A stretch of DNA of 14,367 bases from Candidatus Omnitrophota bacterium. Its GTDB lineage: Bacteria; Omnitrophota; Gorgyraeia; JABMQH01. This document shows positions 1 through 6,130 of this stretch, in pieces; within the stretch, counting starts at the first letter, position 1, and each line of letters begins with the position of its first letter. The stretch spans positions 1-14,367 of the forward strand of contig JAPLLL010000122.1 of assembly GCA_026387595.1 (NCBI GenBank). Reading direction: 5' to 3'. The position numbers were made by a program, and so were the translations under genes. The notes beneath the pieces are model-generated. The model made no database searches, was not told the origin of the DNA, and saw only the letters and a list, made by a program, of their open reading frames with translations.

Positions 1-863
1 TCTTTTGAATGCTGCAGCACGTTTTGGCCGTAGCTTGTCCTGTATTTTAATCTTCCCAGGAGCCTTACGATCTCCGGATGTATGCCGTGCAGGCCCATGT
101 CCAGCACCGCTTTTTCGCCTTCTTCTTTTATGGTAACTTCCATTTCTTTCTTTACTTTTTCAACGATCTCTTCTATCCGGCCCGGGTGTATGCGGCCGTC
201 TTCCATGAGCCGCTCAATGGATATCCTGGCTATCTCTCTTCTGACCGGGTCAAAGCTCGAAAGCGTAACCGCTTCGGGCGTATCATCAATGATAATATCA
301 ACGCCCGTCGCTATCTCAAGCGCGCGGATGTTGCGGCCTTCTCTTCCGATTATGCGGCCCTTCATCTCGTCAGTGGGCAGGTTCACAACGCTTACCGTGC
401 TTTCAACGGTGTGGTCCGCCGCGGTCCTTTGTATCGCAAGGCCTATTATCTTGCGCGCCTCTTTGTCCGCGCTCTCCTTTGCCTCGTCTTCTATCCTCTT
501 TATCATGTTTGCCGCTTCGCGCTTCACCTCATCCTCTAATTTTGAAAAAAGCTGGCGCTTTGCCTCATCGGCTGTCAGGCCGGATATCTTCTGGAGTTTC
601 TCCTTCTCCTCGTCCACCAGCCGCTGCAGGTCCTTTTCTTTTCCTGCTATGGTTTTTTCTTTTTCAGATACGCCTTTTTCCTTGTCCAGCAGGTCCCTTT
701 CCTTCTTATCCAGGACCTCTACCTTCCTGTCTATGTTCTCTTCTTTCTGGATAAGGCGCCGCTCAAGCACCGCAACCTCCTGGCGTCTCTCCTTGGTCTC
801 TTTTTCGAAATCGCCCTTTAATTTATATACGAGGTCCTTGGCCTCTATCTCAACTTCCAGCAA
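1..863 (-). CDS. rny: Ribonuclease Y (5' part; 3' end beyond window)
   Basis: RNase Y is the endoribonuclease that starts mRNA decay in many bacteria, normally anchored in the membrane by an N-terminal helix. The readable frame begins near a TTG at 863 (LLEVEIEAKDLVYKLK) and runs off the left edge at VLQHSK. It shows a long charged coiled coil (ERRLIQKEENIDRK and following), then LTADEAKRQL, then the KH domain with the family signature DEMKGRIIGREGRNIRALE and IDDTPEAV near 301-360, then SFDPVRREIARI and the start of the HD domain region (GLHGIHPEIVRLLGRLKYRTSYGQ, split here for length: the last part precedes the HD box). Frame was checked at several points and is open. The expected membrane anchor is not in this frame: an in-frame TAG lies just upstream of the TTG, while a well-placed start lies in another frame at 900 (see next entry). 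Either a cytosolic form is made from TTG or the gene is damaged. It follows 5-FCL by 38 bases. Identity is secure; start is uncertain. Confidence 0.9.
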   Translation of the reverse strand, partial: MLEVEIEAKDLVYKLKGDFEKETKERRQEVAVLERRLIQKEENIDRKVEVLDKKERDLLDKEKGVSEKEKTIAGKEKDLQRLVDEEKEKLQKISGLTADEAKRQLFSKLEDEVKREAANMIKRIEDEAKESADKEARKIIGLAIQRTAADHTVESTVSVVNLPTDEMKGRIIGREGRNIRALEIATGVDIIIDDTPEAVTLSSFDPVRREIARISIERLMEDGRIHPGRIEEIVEKVKKEMEVTIKEEGEKAVLDMGLHGIHPEIVRLLGRLKYRTSYGQNVLQHSK

Positions 864-900
864 GGATTCCTAAAATAGCCGTATTCATTGCACCTGACAT
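850..900 (-). other. Detached 5' start of rny (frame-broken)
   Basis: The ATG at 900 has an excellent Shine-Dalgarno (AAGGAGG, 9 bases upstream) and encodes MSGAMNTAILGILAGS followed by TGA at 852-850. The sequence looks like the first third of an RNase Y membrane anchor, which in the family continues with about ten more hydrophobic residues, a basic stretch and a coiled coil before KKE-x-LLE. Here it joins the coiled coil directly in the wrong frame (+1). I read it as the real start of rny, separated from the body by a deletion of roughly 120-145 bases. A short leader peptide is the alternative reading. Confidence 0.65.
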
Positions 901-938
901 CTGATTGTTCCTCCTTTTCCGACTGAAAGCCGTTTCGA

Positions 939-1526
939 TCAGGCGTTGGACAGAAGCATGCGGACGGGAATATCATCGGGCAGCGCGGGGACGGACTCCG
1001 TTATCTGAAAATCAAAACAGAGTCCTGCCGTCGTGGTTTTGTGAGACAGCTTTTTTAAAAACCTGTCGTAATAGCCCTTGCCTCTGCCGAGCCGGTTATT
1101 ATTTGCGTCAAAAGCAACGCCCGGCACAACAACAAGGTCCATATCTTCGTACTGAATAGGTTTTATCTCGCCGACCTTGGGCTGTTTGATGCCCAGAGGC
1201 CCGCGCTCAAGCTGCCGCGTCCTGTCCGTGATCAGGGATATCACAAGATCCTCCTTGCCTTCGATAACGCAGGGCACCCCGACCAGTTTTCCCATCTGTA
1301 TGCTTTCATCGATCATGCGGTGCGTATGTACCTCGCCTCCGAACGACACGTAGAAGATAACGCACCTCGCCTTTTTAAACTCCTCCAGTTCAAATAATTT
1401 TTCTTCAATTAGCAGACTTTTTTTAAAAAGCTCTTCCCTGTCCTGAGATCTTAATTTTTTTAATATCTCCTCCCTCAGTTTCTGTTTTTCGCGCAGAATA
1501 TTGTTGTTGATAGTTTCCGTGACCAC
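939..1526 (-). CDS. 5-formyltetrahydrofolate cyclo-ligase
   Basis: This enzyme converts 5-formyl-THF plus ATP to 5,10-methenyl-THF, returning a storage or dead-end folate to the one-carbon pool. At 195 residues the protein has the usual family length. It carries the C-terminal signature PGVAFDANNNRLGRGKGYYDRFL, read in two parts (PGVAFD, then NRLGRGKGYYDRFL), which forms the nucleotide and folate site, plus the N-terminal basic helix (LREKQKLREEILKKL). The start is GTG at 1526, nine bases after the nifU stop, with only a weak AAGG upstream, so translation is probably coupled to nifU. It precedes rny by 38 bases, and the pairing with rny is common in bacterial genomes. With the metV-like gene upstream it gives this gene run a second folate enzyme. 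Confidence 0.93.
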   Translation of the reverse strand: MVTETINNNILREKQKLREEILKKLRSQDREELFKKSLLIEEKLFELEEFKKARCVIFYVSFGGEVHTHRMIDESIQMGKLVGVPCVIEGKEDLVISLITDRTRQLERGPLGIKQPKVGEIKPIQYEDMDLVVVPGVAFDANNNRLGRGKGYYDRFLKKLSHKTTTAGLCFDFQITESVPALPDDIPVRMLLSNA

Positions 1527-1534
1527 TTTTCGCC

Positions 1535-1918
1535 TTACTTTTTAGGATGTTTTTTAAAATAATCGTTTATTGCCGACCGAAGCGCTTCCTCCGCGAGCAC
1601 CGAACAATGCATCTTTATTTTCGGCAGCCCGCCCAGCGCTTCCGCAACCGCTTTATTGGAGACCTTAAGCGCCTCATCCACGGTCTTGCCTTTCACAAGA
1701 TCCGTGACCATGCTGCTGGTCGCGATCGCCGCGCCGCAGCCGAACGTCTTGAACTTAGCGTCGACAATTATATTGTCGCGCACCTTTATGTAAAGCTCCA
1801 TGATATCCCCGCATACGGGATTTCCGACGTGGCCGATGCCGTCGGCGTCAGGCATATCGCCCACATTGTGCGGGTTCCTGAAATGCTCCATTACCTTTTC
1901 GCTATATTGTCCTTCCAT
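1535..1918 (-). CDS. nifU: NifU/IscU-type Fe-S cluster scaffold protein
   Basis: This is the scaffold on which Fe-S clusters are built from sulfur delivered by the cysteine desulfurase and then passed to target proteins. The 127 residues cover only the IscU-type domain; there is no ferredoxin-like centre or C-terminal Nfu domain as in long NifU. All three ligand cysteines are present: C36 in NPVCGD (with the conserved D38), C61 in FGCGAAIATSS and C105 in KMHCSVLAEEA. The start ATG at 1918 has GAGGG four bases upstream. The gene follows nifS, separated by 81 bases that hold a palindromic repeat, and is followed closely by 5-FCL. Without the LPPVK motif of IscU, the NifU N-domain reading is the better one. 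Confidence 0.95.
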   Translation of the reverse strand: MEGQYSEKVMEHFRNPHNVGDMPDADGIGHVGNPVCGDIMELYIKVRDNIIVDAKFKTFGCGAAIATSSMVTDLVKGKTVDEALKVSNKAVAEALGGLPKIKMHCSVLAEEALRSAINDYFKKHPKK

Positions 1919-1927
1919 TTTACCCTC

Positions 1928-1997
1928 GATTTGCTATCGTTTTTCCTTTTGGCAAATCGTCCCGAGCCACTCTTATTTACATCGGGTGGCGAGGGAC
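1928..1997 (+). repeat. Composite two-hairpin repeat, family 2, copy 1
   Basis: Hairpin A has arms GATTTGC (1928-1934) and GCAAATC (1952-1958). Hairpin B follows at once with arms GTCCCGAGCCAC (1959-1970) and GTGGCGAGGGAC (1986-1997). B pairs over twelve positions except for a central 5'-GA/5'-GA tandem mismatch. The element ends two bases after the nifS stop codon. Relative to gene direction it is inverted compared with copies 2 and 3. No T-run follows, so it is not a standard terminator. Confidence 0.8.
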
Positions 1998-1999
1998 CC

Positions 2000-3163
2000 T
2001 TACCCCTTGTACAGCGGCGACATCTTACGCAGCCGTTCGATTATCGGCGCCAGCGCCTTTATCACGTAATCGATGTCTTCCTCTGTGTTCTCTTTGCCCA
2101 GTGAAAATCTCAGCGAGCCCTGCGACCTTACCGCCTCCACGCCCATGGCGGTCAGGACATGCGACGGCTCAAGGCTGCCTGAGGTGCAGGCAGAGCCGGT
2201 TGATACGGCAATGCCTTCCATATCCAGGTTCAAAATAATTGATTCCCCTTCTAAAAATTCAAAACTTATATTTGTTGTCGTGCAAAGCCGTTTTTCAGGA
2301 TGCCCGTTCAGATAGGTATGCGGTATAGCGCTTAGTATACCCTTTTCCAGCCCGTCTCGCAGCGATCTTACGCGCTGCGCGTCCTTATCCATATTTTTCA
2401 GCGCAAGCTCCGCCGCCTTGCCAAAACCCGCTATCCCGGCGACATTTTCCGTGCCTGCGCGCCTGTTTTTTTCATGATGGCCGCCAAGCAAGATCGGCGT
2501 CGGCTTAATGCCTTTTCTAATGTAAAGAAAGCCGACTCCTTTTGGCCCGTATATTTTATGGGCTGAGGCGCTTAATAGATCAACGCCCAATTTTGATACG
2601 TCTATCGGGACCTTGCCTACTGCCTGGACAGCGTCTGTGTGGAACAGGGCCCCTTTTTCTTTCGCGATCTTCGCTATTTCCTCAACAGGCTGTATCACGC
2701 CTGTTTCGTTATTTGCGTACATAATAGAGATGAGGATCGTTTTATCCGTTATTGCCTTTTTAAGCTCGTCTAATTTCACGATCCCTGACTTATCTACCGG
2801 CGCATACGTTACCTTAAAACCGCTTTTTTCAAGCGCCTTGCACACGTTCAGCACGGCATGATGCTCGATGGCGCTTGTTATAATATGGTTCCCTTTTTGC
2901 TTTAACGCGTCAGCGGCGCCTTTCAGCGCGAAATTATCGGCCTCTGTGCCGCTTCCGGTAAATACGATCTCGTCCACATCCTTTGCGCCGATAAGCTTGG
3001 CTGCGCTTACGCGGCCATCGTCTATTGCCTTCCTGGCAAGCCTGCCGAATTCATGTATGCTCGAGGGGTTGCCGAAATATTCCCTGTAATACGGCAGCAT
3101 CGCCTCAAGCACAAGCGGGTCCACAGGCGTAGTGGCATTGTGGTCTAAATATACTTTTCTCAT
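2000..3163 (-). CDS. nifS: Cysteine desulfurase (NifS/IscS family)
   Basis: This PLP enzyme removes sulfur from cysteine and holds it as a persulfide for Fe-S assembly and, potentially, tRNA thiolation. The 387 residues match the family. Visible landmarks are the start YLDHNATTPVDP, the PLP phosphate-binding GSGTEADNFAL (70-80), EHHAVL (100-105), the substrate-site YANNETG (149-155), HTDAVQAVGK (175-184), the PLP lysine K203 in SASAHKIYGPKG, RRAGTEN (234-240) and the catalytic C326 in STGSACTSGS, in the longer flexible loop typical of the IscS/NifS group. No clear Shine-Dalgarno precedes the ATG at 3163; a family 1 palindrome fills most of the 62-base gap to metV. It is followed by nifU, so the two probably act as a pair. 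It could also feed sulfur to the PP-loop protein encoded upstream. Confidence 0.96.
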   Translation of the reverse strand: MRKVYLDHNATTPVDPLVLEAMLPYYREYFGNPSSIHEFGRLARKAIDDGRVSAAKLIGAKDVDEIVFTGSGTEADNFALKGAADALKQKGNHIITSAIEHHAVLNVCKALEKSGFKVTYAPVDKSGIVKLDELKKAITDKTILISIMYANNETGVIQPVEEIAKIAKEKGALFHTDAVQAVGKVPIDVSKLGVDLLSASAHKIYGPKGVGFLYIRKGIKPTPILLGGHHEKNRRAGTENVAGIAGFGKAAELALKNMDKDAQRVRSLRDGLEKGILSAIPHTYLNGHPEKRLCTTTNISFEFLEGESIILNLDMEGIAVSTGSACTSGSLEPSHVLTAMGVEAVRSQGSLRFSLGKENTEEDIDYVIKALAPIIERLRKMSPLYKG

Positions 3164-3180
3164 TTTTCTTTTTGTCGGAG

Positions 3181-3232
3181 AAGGTGACTGACACTTCCCA
3201 ATTTTACGCTACCTGCAGGTGTCTGTCACTTT
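3181..3232 (+). repeat. Palindromic repeat, family 1, copy 1
   Basis: Arms are AAGGTGACTGACACTT (3181-3196) and AGGTGTCTGTCACTT (3217-3231), pairing with one T-T mismatch and two G-T pairs. The loop (CCCAATTTTACGCTACCTGC) differs from the other two copies except for TACGCTACxTGC. The right arm contains the TGA stop codon of the metV-like gene on the minus strand. Confidence 0.85.
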
Positions 3233-3897
3233 ACGCTAAGAGAGGACGCGGTTAGGTCTAACTGGCGGGGTTTATTGGTTTTTGAGTGATCCTTGGGCGG
3301 ACGGATCTGTCTTAACCTGTCAAGCGAGTCCCTTTTTTTCAGTTCATTATATATCAGGACCCAGGCGCAGTCTCTTTCATTATCCGTTTCGCATTTTCCC
3401 TTGTCTACTCCACCGCAAGGACCGTTCAAAAGCCCCTTGGCGCACAGCGTTACAGGGCATATTCCACCGGTTAATTCCAACACGCATTCTCCGCACGCGC
3501 TGCACCTTTCCTTAAAAACGCCTTCCTTGTCAATTTCTCCCATGAATAAGGTGTCGCATGCGATATGTACAATCTTGCCGAATCTATCGTTCTCTCGTAC
3601 GGATTGGGCCCCCAGACCGCAGGCCAGTATCAATATCGAATCCGCCTCCTTTACCTCCTTTATATGTTTTGCAAACTCCGTCTTAATCTGGGCCGCCACG
3701 CACGGGGCGCTCGGCATGATCCAGCCGGTTATCGTAATACCGTTTTTCTCAAGGGCGGCCTTCATGGCAAAGACCTCTTTTTCGCCCCCGGTCTTACACG
3801 TAGTGGAGCATTCGCCGCACCCCACCAGAAATACCTTTTCAGCCTTCCGGATATATCTTAATACCTCATCCAGAGGCTTCTGCCTCGTAATGATCAT
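3226..3897 (-). CDS. metV: MetV-like protein (methylene-THF reductase C-terminal domain)
   Basis: This is a stand-alone cysteine-rich protein of the methylenetetrahydrofolate reductase C-terminal family. In acetogens MetV is the partner that carries electrons to MetF in the methyl branch of the Wood-Ljungdahl pathway. The 223 residues contain an N-terminal GCGECSTTCKTGG (C27, C30, C34), a conserved SAPC, ILACGLGAQSV, and a C-terminal cluster RCSACGECVLELTGG, CPVTLCAKGLLNGPCGG and KCETDNERDCAW. These cysteines suggest metal or Fe-S binding. No metF lies nearby. The stop TGA at 3228-3226 lies inside a palindromic repeat, so the last residues (SSLSVK) may have been set by that insertion. The start ATG at 3897 is only 7 bases past a consensus -10 box. 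nifS and nifU follow, which would suit an Fe-S client. The family call is firm; the role without MetF is inferred. Confidence 0.88.
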   Translation of the reverse strand: MIITRQKPLDEVLRYIRKAEKVFLVGCGECSTTCKTGGEKEVFAMKAALEKNGITITGWIMPSAPCVAAQIKTEFAKHIKEVKEADSILILACGLGAQSVRENDRFGKIVHIACDTLFMGEIDKEGVFKERCSACGECVLELTGGICPVTLCAKGLLNGPCGGVDKGKCETDNERDCAWVLIYNELKKRDSLDRLRQIRPPKDHSKTNKPRQLDLTASSLSVK

Positions 3898-3904
3898 ATG
3901 ATGT

Positions 3905-3933
3905 ATTATATTCCCAATATTTTAACAGGTCAA
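3905..3933 (-). promoter_or_regulatory. Consensus sigma70-type promoter for metV-nifS-nifU
   Basis: On the minus strand TTGACC (3933-3928), a 17-base spacer and TATAAT (3910-3905). The predicted first transcribed base falls within one or two bases of the metV ATG (3897), and there is no room for a Shine-Dalgarno, so the transcript should be leaderless. The -35 box is 8 bases from repeat family 2, copy 2. Confidence 0.8.
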
Positions 3934-3941
3934 TAAAATTT

Positions 3942-4011
3942 ATCCCTCGCTACTAACTCGTAAACAACAGCAGCTCGGGATGAATTTTCCAGATGCAAAC
4001 TGAGAAAATTC
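3942..4011 (-). repeat. Composite two-hairpin repeat, family 2, copy 2
   Basis: On the minus strand hairpin A is GAATTTTC (4011-4004) / GAAAATTC (3989-3982), followed at once by hairpin B, ATCCCGAGCT (3981-3972) / AGCGAGGGAT (3951-3942), again with a tandem GA/GA mismatch. The permease stop TGA (4012-4010) overlaps the first bases of the element. The inner arm of A can alternatively pair with AAAATT at 3935-3940 and extend hairpin B, so the two folds exclude each other. Confidence 0.8.
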
Positions 4012-4915
4012 AGCGAGCCGCTGTTATGCCGTAGCCTATGCCAAGGCCAAGGGACAATACGATCACAAGCGCAAGATAGGCCAGCAGGATCTTTGAACCG
4101 AACTCTTTTCTCAATACAAGAATGGTCCCGTAGCTTGTAACCGGGCCGGCAAGTAAAAGGACCATGCCTGCCCCGCTGCTCATGCCCTGCTTTATGAACG
4201 CATCCACAAGCGGAACGCTTGCCGTGGAACATATATACATCAAAAGCCCGAACACGATGCTGAATGCGTACCCGGTCCAGCCGGCAAGATAATGCTTTAT
4301 AAAAAATCCTATCGGCGTAATGCTAACAACAAGAGCGGACAAAACAAGGCCTACCAATATCTCAACGCCCATTTCTTTGGGCATGTCCCAGAACGCGTAT
4401 TTCAATATATCCAGCACAGCACCTGATATTTTCCTGCTGTGCTTGTGCGGCTCGCCCAGGATAGTCTGCTCATTGCAGTGCGGGCAGGTTTCTTTTTCAA
4501 AAATTTTCGGTGTGAATTTCAGCTGGTTCCCAACGAGCCCTGCCATAACGCCCATCAAAATAACGCCGAAAAATGTATACAGCATAAAATTTACTCCGAG
4601 TAACCTGTAAGTCACAAGAAGCGCGCTTGCCGAGGTAGCCGGCGTTGCAATTAAAAATGCAAGCACAGGACCGAGTTTTGCGCCTTTTTTATATAGACTA
4701 AGCGCCACAGGCAATGAACCCCAGCAGCAAATGGGAAGGAATGCGCCGATCACTGTTGCCGAAAGCACGGGCCATATGCCTTTTTTACCGAGATACCTGT
4801 CCACCCATGACGTAGGTATGAACTCATGGATCATACCGCTTAATAAAAAACCTATCAGCACCGCGGGGATGACCTCGACACAATAATGCGACAGCGCCGC
4901 TAAAAAATTATGCAT
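4010..4915 (-). CDS. Permease, ArsP_1/DUF318 family
   Basis: A polytopic inner-membrane protein of 301 residues with about eight hydrophobic segments. The two halves carry the family's paired motifs: PICCWGSLPVALSLYKKGAKLGPVLAFLIATPATSA in the first (split here: PICCWGSLPVALS, then LAFLIATPATSASALL) and ICSTASVPLVDAFIKQG plus LLLAGPVTSYGTILVL in the second. Relatives include ArsP organoarsenical exporters and the SO_0444 group proposed for Cu/Zn efflux. Between the halves is a cytoplasmic loop with CPHCNE and HKHSRK, a plausible metal-binding site. The first-half motif has CCWG in place of the CSCG seen in many relatives. The ATG at 4915 has only a weak GAGAAAGAG upstream. Substrate cannot be told from sequence. 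Its stop codon overlaps a family 2 repeat, and the next gene has its own promoter, so it may be a single-gene unit. Confidence 0.85.
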   Translation of the reverse strand: MHNFLAALSHYCVEVIPAVLIGFLLSGMIHEFIPTSWVDRYLGKKGIWPVLSATVIGAFLPICCWGSLPVALSLYKKGAKLGPVLAFLIATPATSASALLVTYRLLGVNFMLYTFFGVILMGVMAGLVGNQLKFTPKIFEKETCPHCNEQTILGEPHKHSRKISGAVLDILKYAFWDMPKEMGVEILVGLVLSALVVSITPIGFFIKHYLAGWTGYAFSIVFGLLMYICSTASVPLVDAFIKQGMSSGAGMVLLLAGPVTSYGTILVLRKEFGSKILLAYLALVIVLSLGLGIGYGITAAR

Positions 4916-4987
4916 ATATACTCTTTCTCAATTTTGCTTGCAACCATTCGTTGGGGTTGCTACTCAGTTTGGTTATAATAACTCTAT

Positions 4988-5024
4988 GGGGACAGTTTGC
5001 TGCGGCCTCTCTGCAAACTGTCCC
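4988..5024. repeat. Single GGGACAGTTTGC palindrome
   Basis: A perfect 12-bp inverted repeat, GGGACAGTTTGC (4989-5000) and GCAAACTGTCCC (5013-5024), around a 12-base loop. It is in the 135-base gap between the PP-loop gene's 3' end and the permease gene. No T-run follows on the minus strand, so it is not a clear terminator. GGGACAG-type palindromes are typical of REP-like elements in many genomes. A second weak inverted repeat (GCAACC/GGTTGC) lies at 4940-4960. Confidence 0.7.
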
Positions 5025-5050
5025 GACTGTAAATCTTGGCCGCGACTTTG

Positions 5051-6034
5051 TTATATTCTTTTTTTATTTAACTCTTCTTCTTCTAGCGGTTTGACTGCCG
5101 CGAATGATTTACTTTCGTTTTCTGGGGTCCAATATTGCATTTCAACCGTGTCTTTGCCATTTCTATCCACGTACCTTGCCGTGATCCTAAGCGCCAGATT
5201 TACATCATCCGCGGTAGCCGCGCCTCTCAAAAGGGCTACCGGGCCGAGCAGGTTCTTCGCGTTCATCAAAAGGTCCATGTCTTTTGCAAGCGCAAATATA
5301 GCATTGTTTTCTTTTTCGTCTCTTCCGACGATAACCTTGCAGTTTTCGGACCACCTGAAATGCCTGCCCAGTTTTAAGAGCGTGACATTGTCCAGCGTAA
5401 AGGCGTTATGTTCAAGAAGGTCATCCGCGCGCTTTGAGAACGCGGGATCCGTCAAAAGGCATCCGCCTGCCGGGTTTGGATATTTTTTTATGCCGAATTT
5501 GGCTGCAAGCTCCATCTGCGGTTTCCTTGAACGGCCCGAGATCGCATATAATTTTTCCCTGTCTACTGTGCCGTCCTGTTCCGGTATGGTCGGGTCAAGC
5601 AGCCTTGCAGACAAGGGGCGTAAAAGCAACCCCTTAGTCCCGGACTCTCTTTCAATTATTGAAAGCGTGTCGCGCCGCTGCGACATGGGCCGCTCGCCCA
5701 GCACCTCGCCTGTCGCAAGAAAAGAGGCGCCGGAATTTTGCATATATTCCTTCGCTTTTTTGAACATGAAGATCTTACAGTCAACGCACGGGTTTACCCC
5801 GCTTCCGTAACCATGCTTAGGGCTCTTTACGACCTCAAGGAATTCTTGAGTTATATTTTTTGCGGTAAACCTTATGCCCAGTTCTTTGGCCACATTGGCA
5901 GCTCCATTCTCCGAGTCCGAAAATACCATTGTAAAATGTACTGCCTCTATTTCAATGCCCTGCTCAAGCATGATCCTGCCCGCCAATATGCTGTCTAACC
6001 CGCCTGATAATAGTAATATCGCCTTCTTGTTCAT
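5051..6034 (-). CDS. PP-loop tRNA-sulfurtransferase-like protein with NFACT-R-like domain
   Basis: A 327-residue ATP-pyrophosphatase (PP-loop) protein related to ThiI/MnmA, the enzymes that adenylate tRNA uridine for sulfur insertion. The PP-loop SGGLDS is at residues 10-15. NPCVDCKIFMF gives a CxxC pair, and GGCLLTDPAFSKR supplies a further cysteine; both resemble the catalytic regions of MnmA/ThiI-type enzymes. ATGEVLGERPMSQRRD is also conserved. The C-terminal part (IVGRDEKENNAIFALAK, then LLGPVALLRG) matches the pattern of NFACT-R RNA-binding domains, an arrangement known as ThiI plus NFACT-R_2. The first Met (6034) lies directly before the PP-loop strand and is the only sensible start, but it has no Shine-Dalgarno within reach. 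The tRNA position modified is unknown. nifS downstream could be the sulfur donor, an inference. Confidence 0.8.
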   Translation of the reverse strand: MNKKAILLLSGGLDSILAGRIMLEQGIEIEAVHFTMVFSDSENGAANVAKELGIRFTAKNITQEFLEVVKSPKHGYGSGVNPCVDCKIFMFKKAKEYMQNSGASFLATGEVLGERPMSQRRDTLSIIERESGTKGLLLRPLSARLLDPTIPEQDGTVDREKLYAISGRSRKPQMELAAKFGIKKYPNPAGGCLLTDPAFSKRADDLLEHNAFTLDNVTLLKLGRHFRWSENCKVIVGRDEKENNAIFALAKDMDLLMNAKNLLGPVALLRGAATADDVNLALRITARYVDRNGKDTVEMQYWTPENESKSFAAVKPLEEEELNKKRI

Positions 6035-6077
6035 GGGATAATTATTCTACCATAAGCTCCTTTATATATAAATAGCA

Positions 6078-6107
6078 AAAAGGGCCGGTTTTGCAACCGA
6101 CCCTTTT
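6078..6107 (-). terminator. Rho-independent terminator after the 446-aa exported-protein gene
   Basis: On the minus strand the RNA forms a 13-bp stem, AAAAGGGUCGGUU / AACCGGCCCUUUU, with one G-U pair and a 4-base loop (GCAA), ending in a U-rich tail. On the plus strand the G-U pair would be a C-A mismatch, so the element is built for minus-strand transcription. It lies 23 bases past the stop codon. Confidence 0.9.
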
Positions 6108-6130
6108 GAAAAACCTCTTTTTTGTACTGC

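Noticed and set aside
206..210. HELAE in the 446-aa protein (residues 206-210) as a metalloprotease site
   Set aside because: The second His of HExxH is absent and no third ligand is evident; coordinates given here are residues.
82..873. Long plus-strand open frame of 263 codons opposite rny
   Set aside because: Ser/Phe-rich antisense shadow of the rny coiled coil; the minus frame carries clear RNase Y motifs.
1928..1997. Family 2 element as a riboswitch or integron attC site
   Set aside because: No aptamer core recognised, elements sit at 3' rather than 5' ends of genes, and no attC core (GTTRRRY) or integrase is visible.
1547..2104. Plus-strand open frame across nifU and the nifS end
   Set aside because: Shadow of conserved nifU/nifS; no ribosome site or recognisable protein.
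3930..4232. 100-codon minus frame overlapping the permease end
   Set aside because: Alternative frame of the permease gene; no family features and it crosses repeat family 2.
4916..5050. Promoter for the permease
   Set aside because: TATTAT/TATAAC-like boxes occur near 4975 but no convincing -35 at the right spacing.
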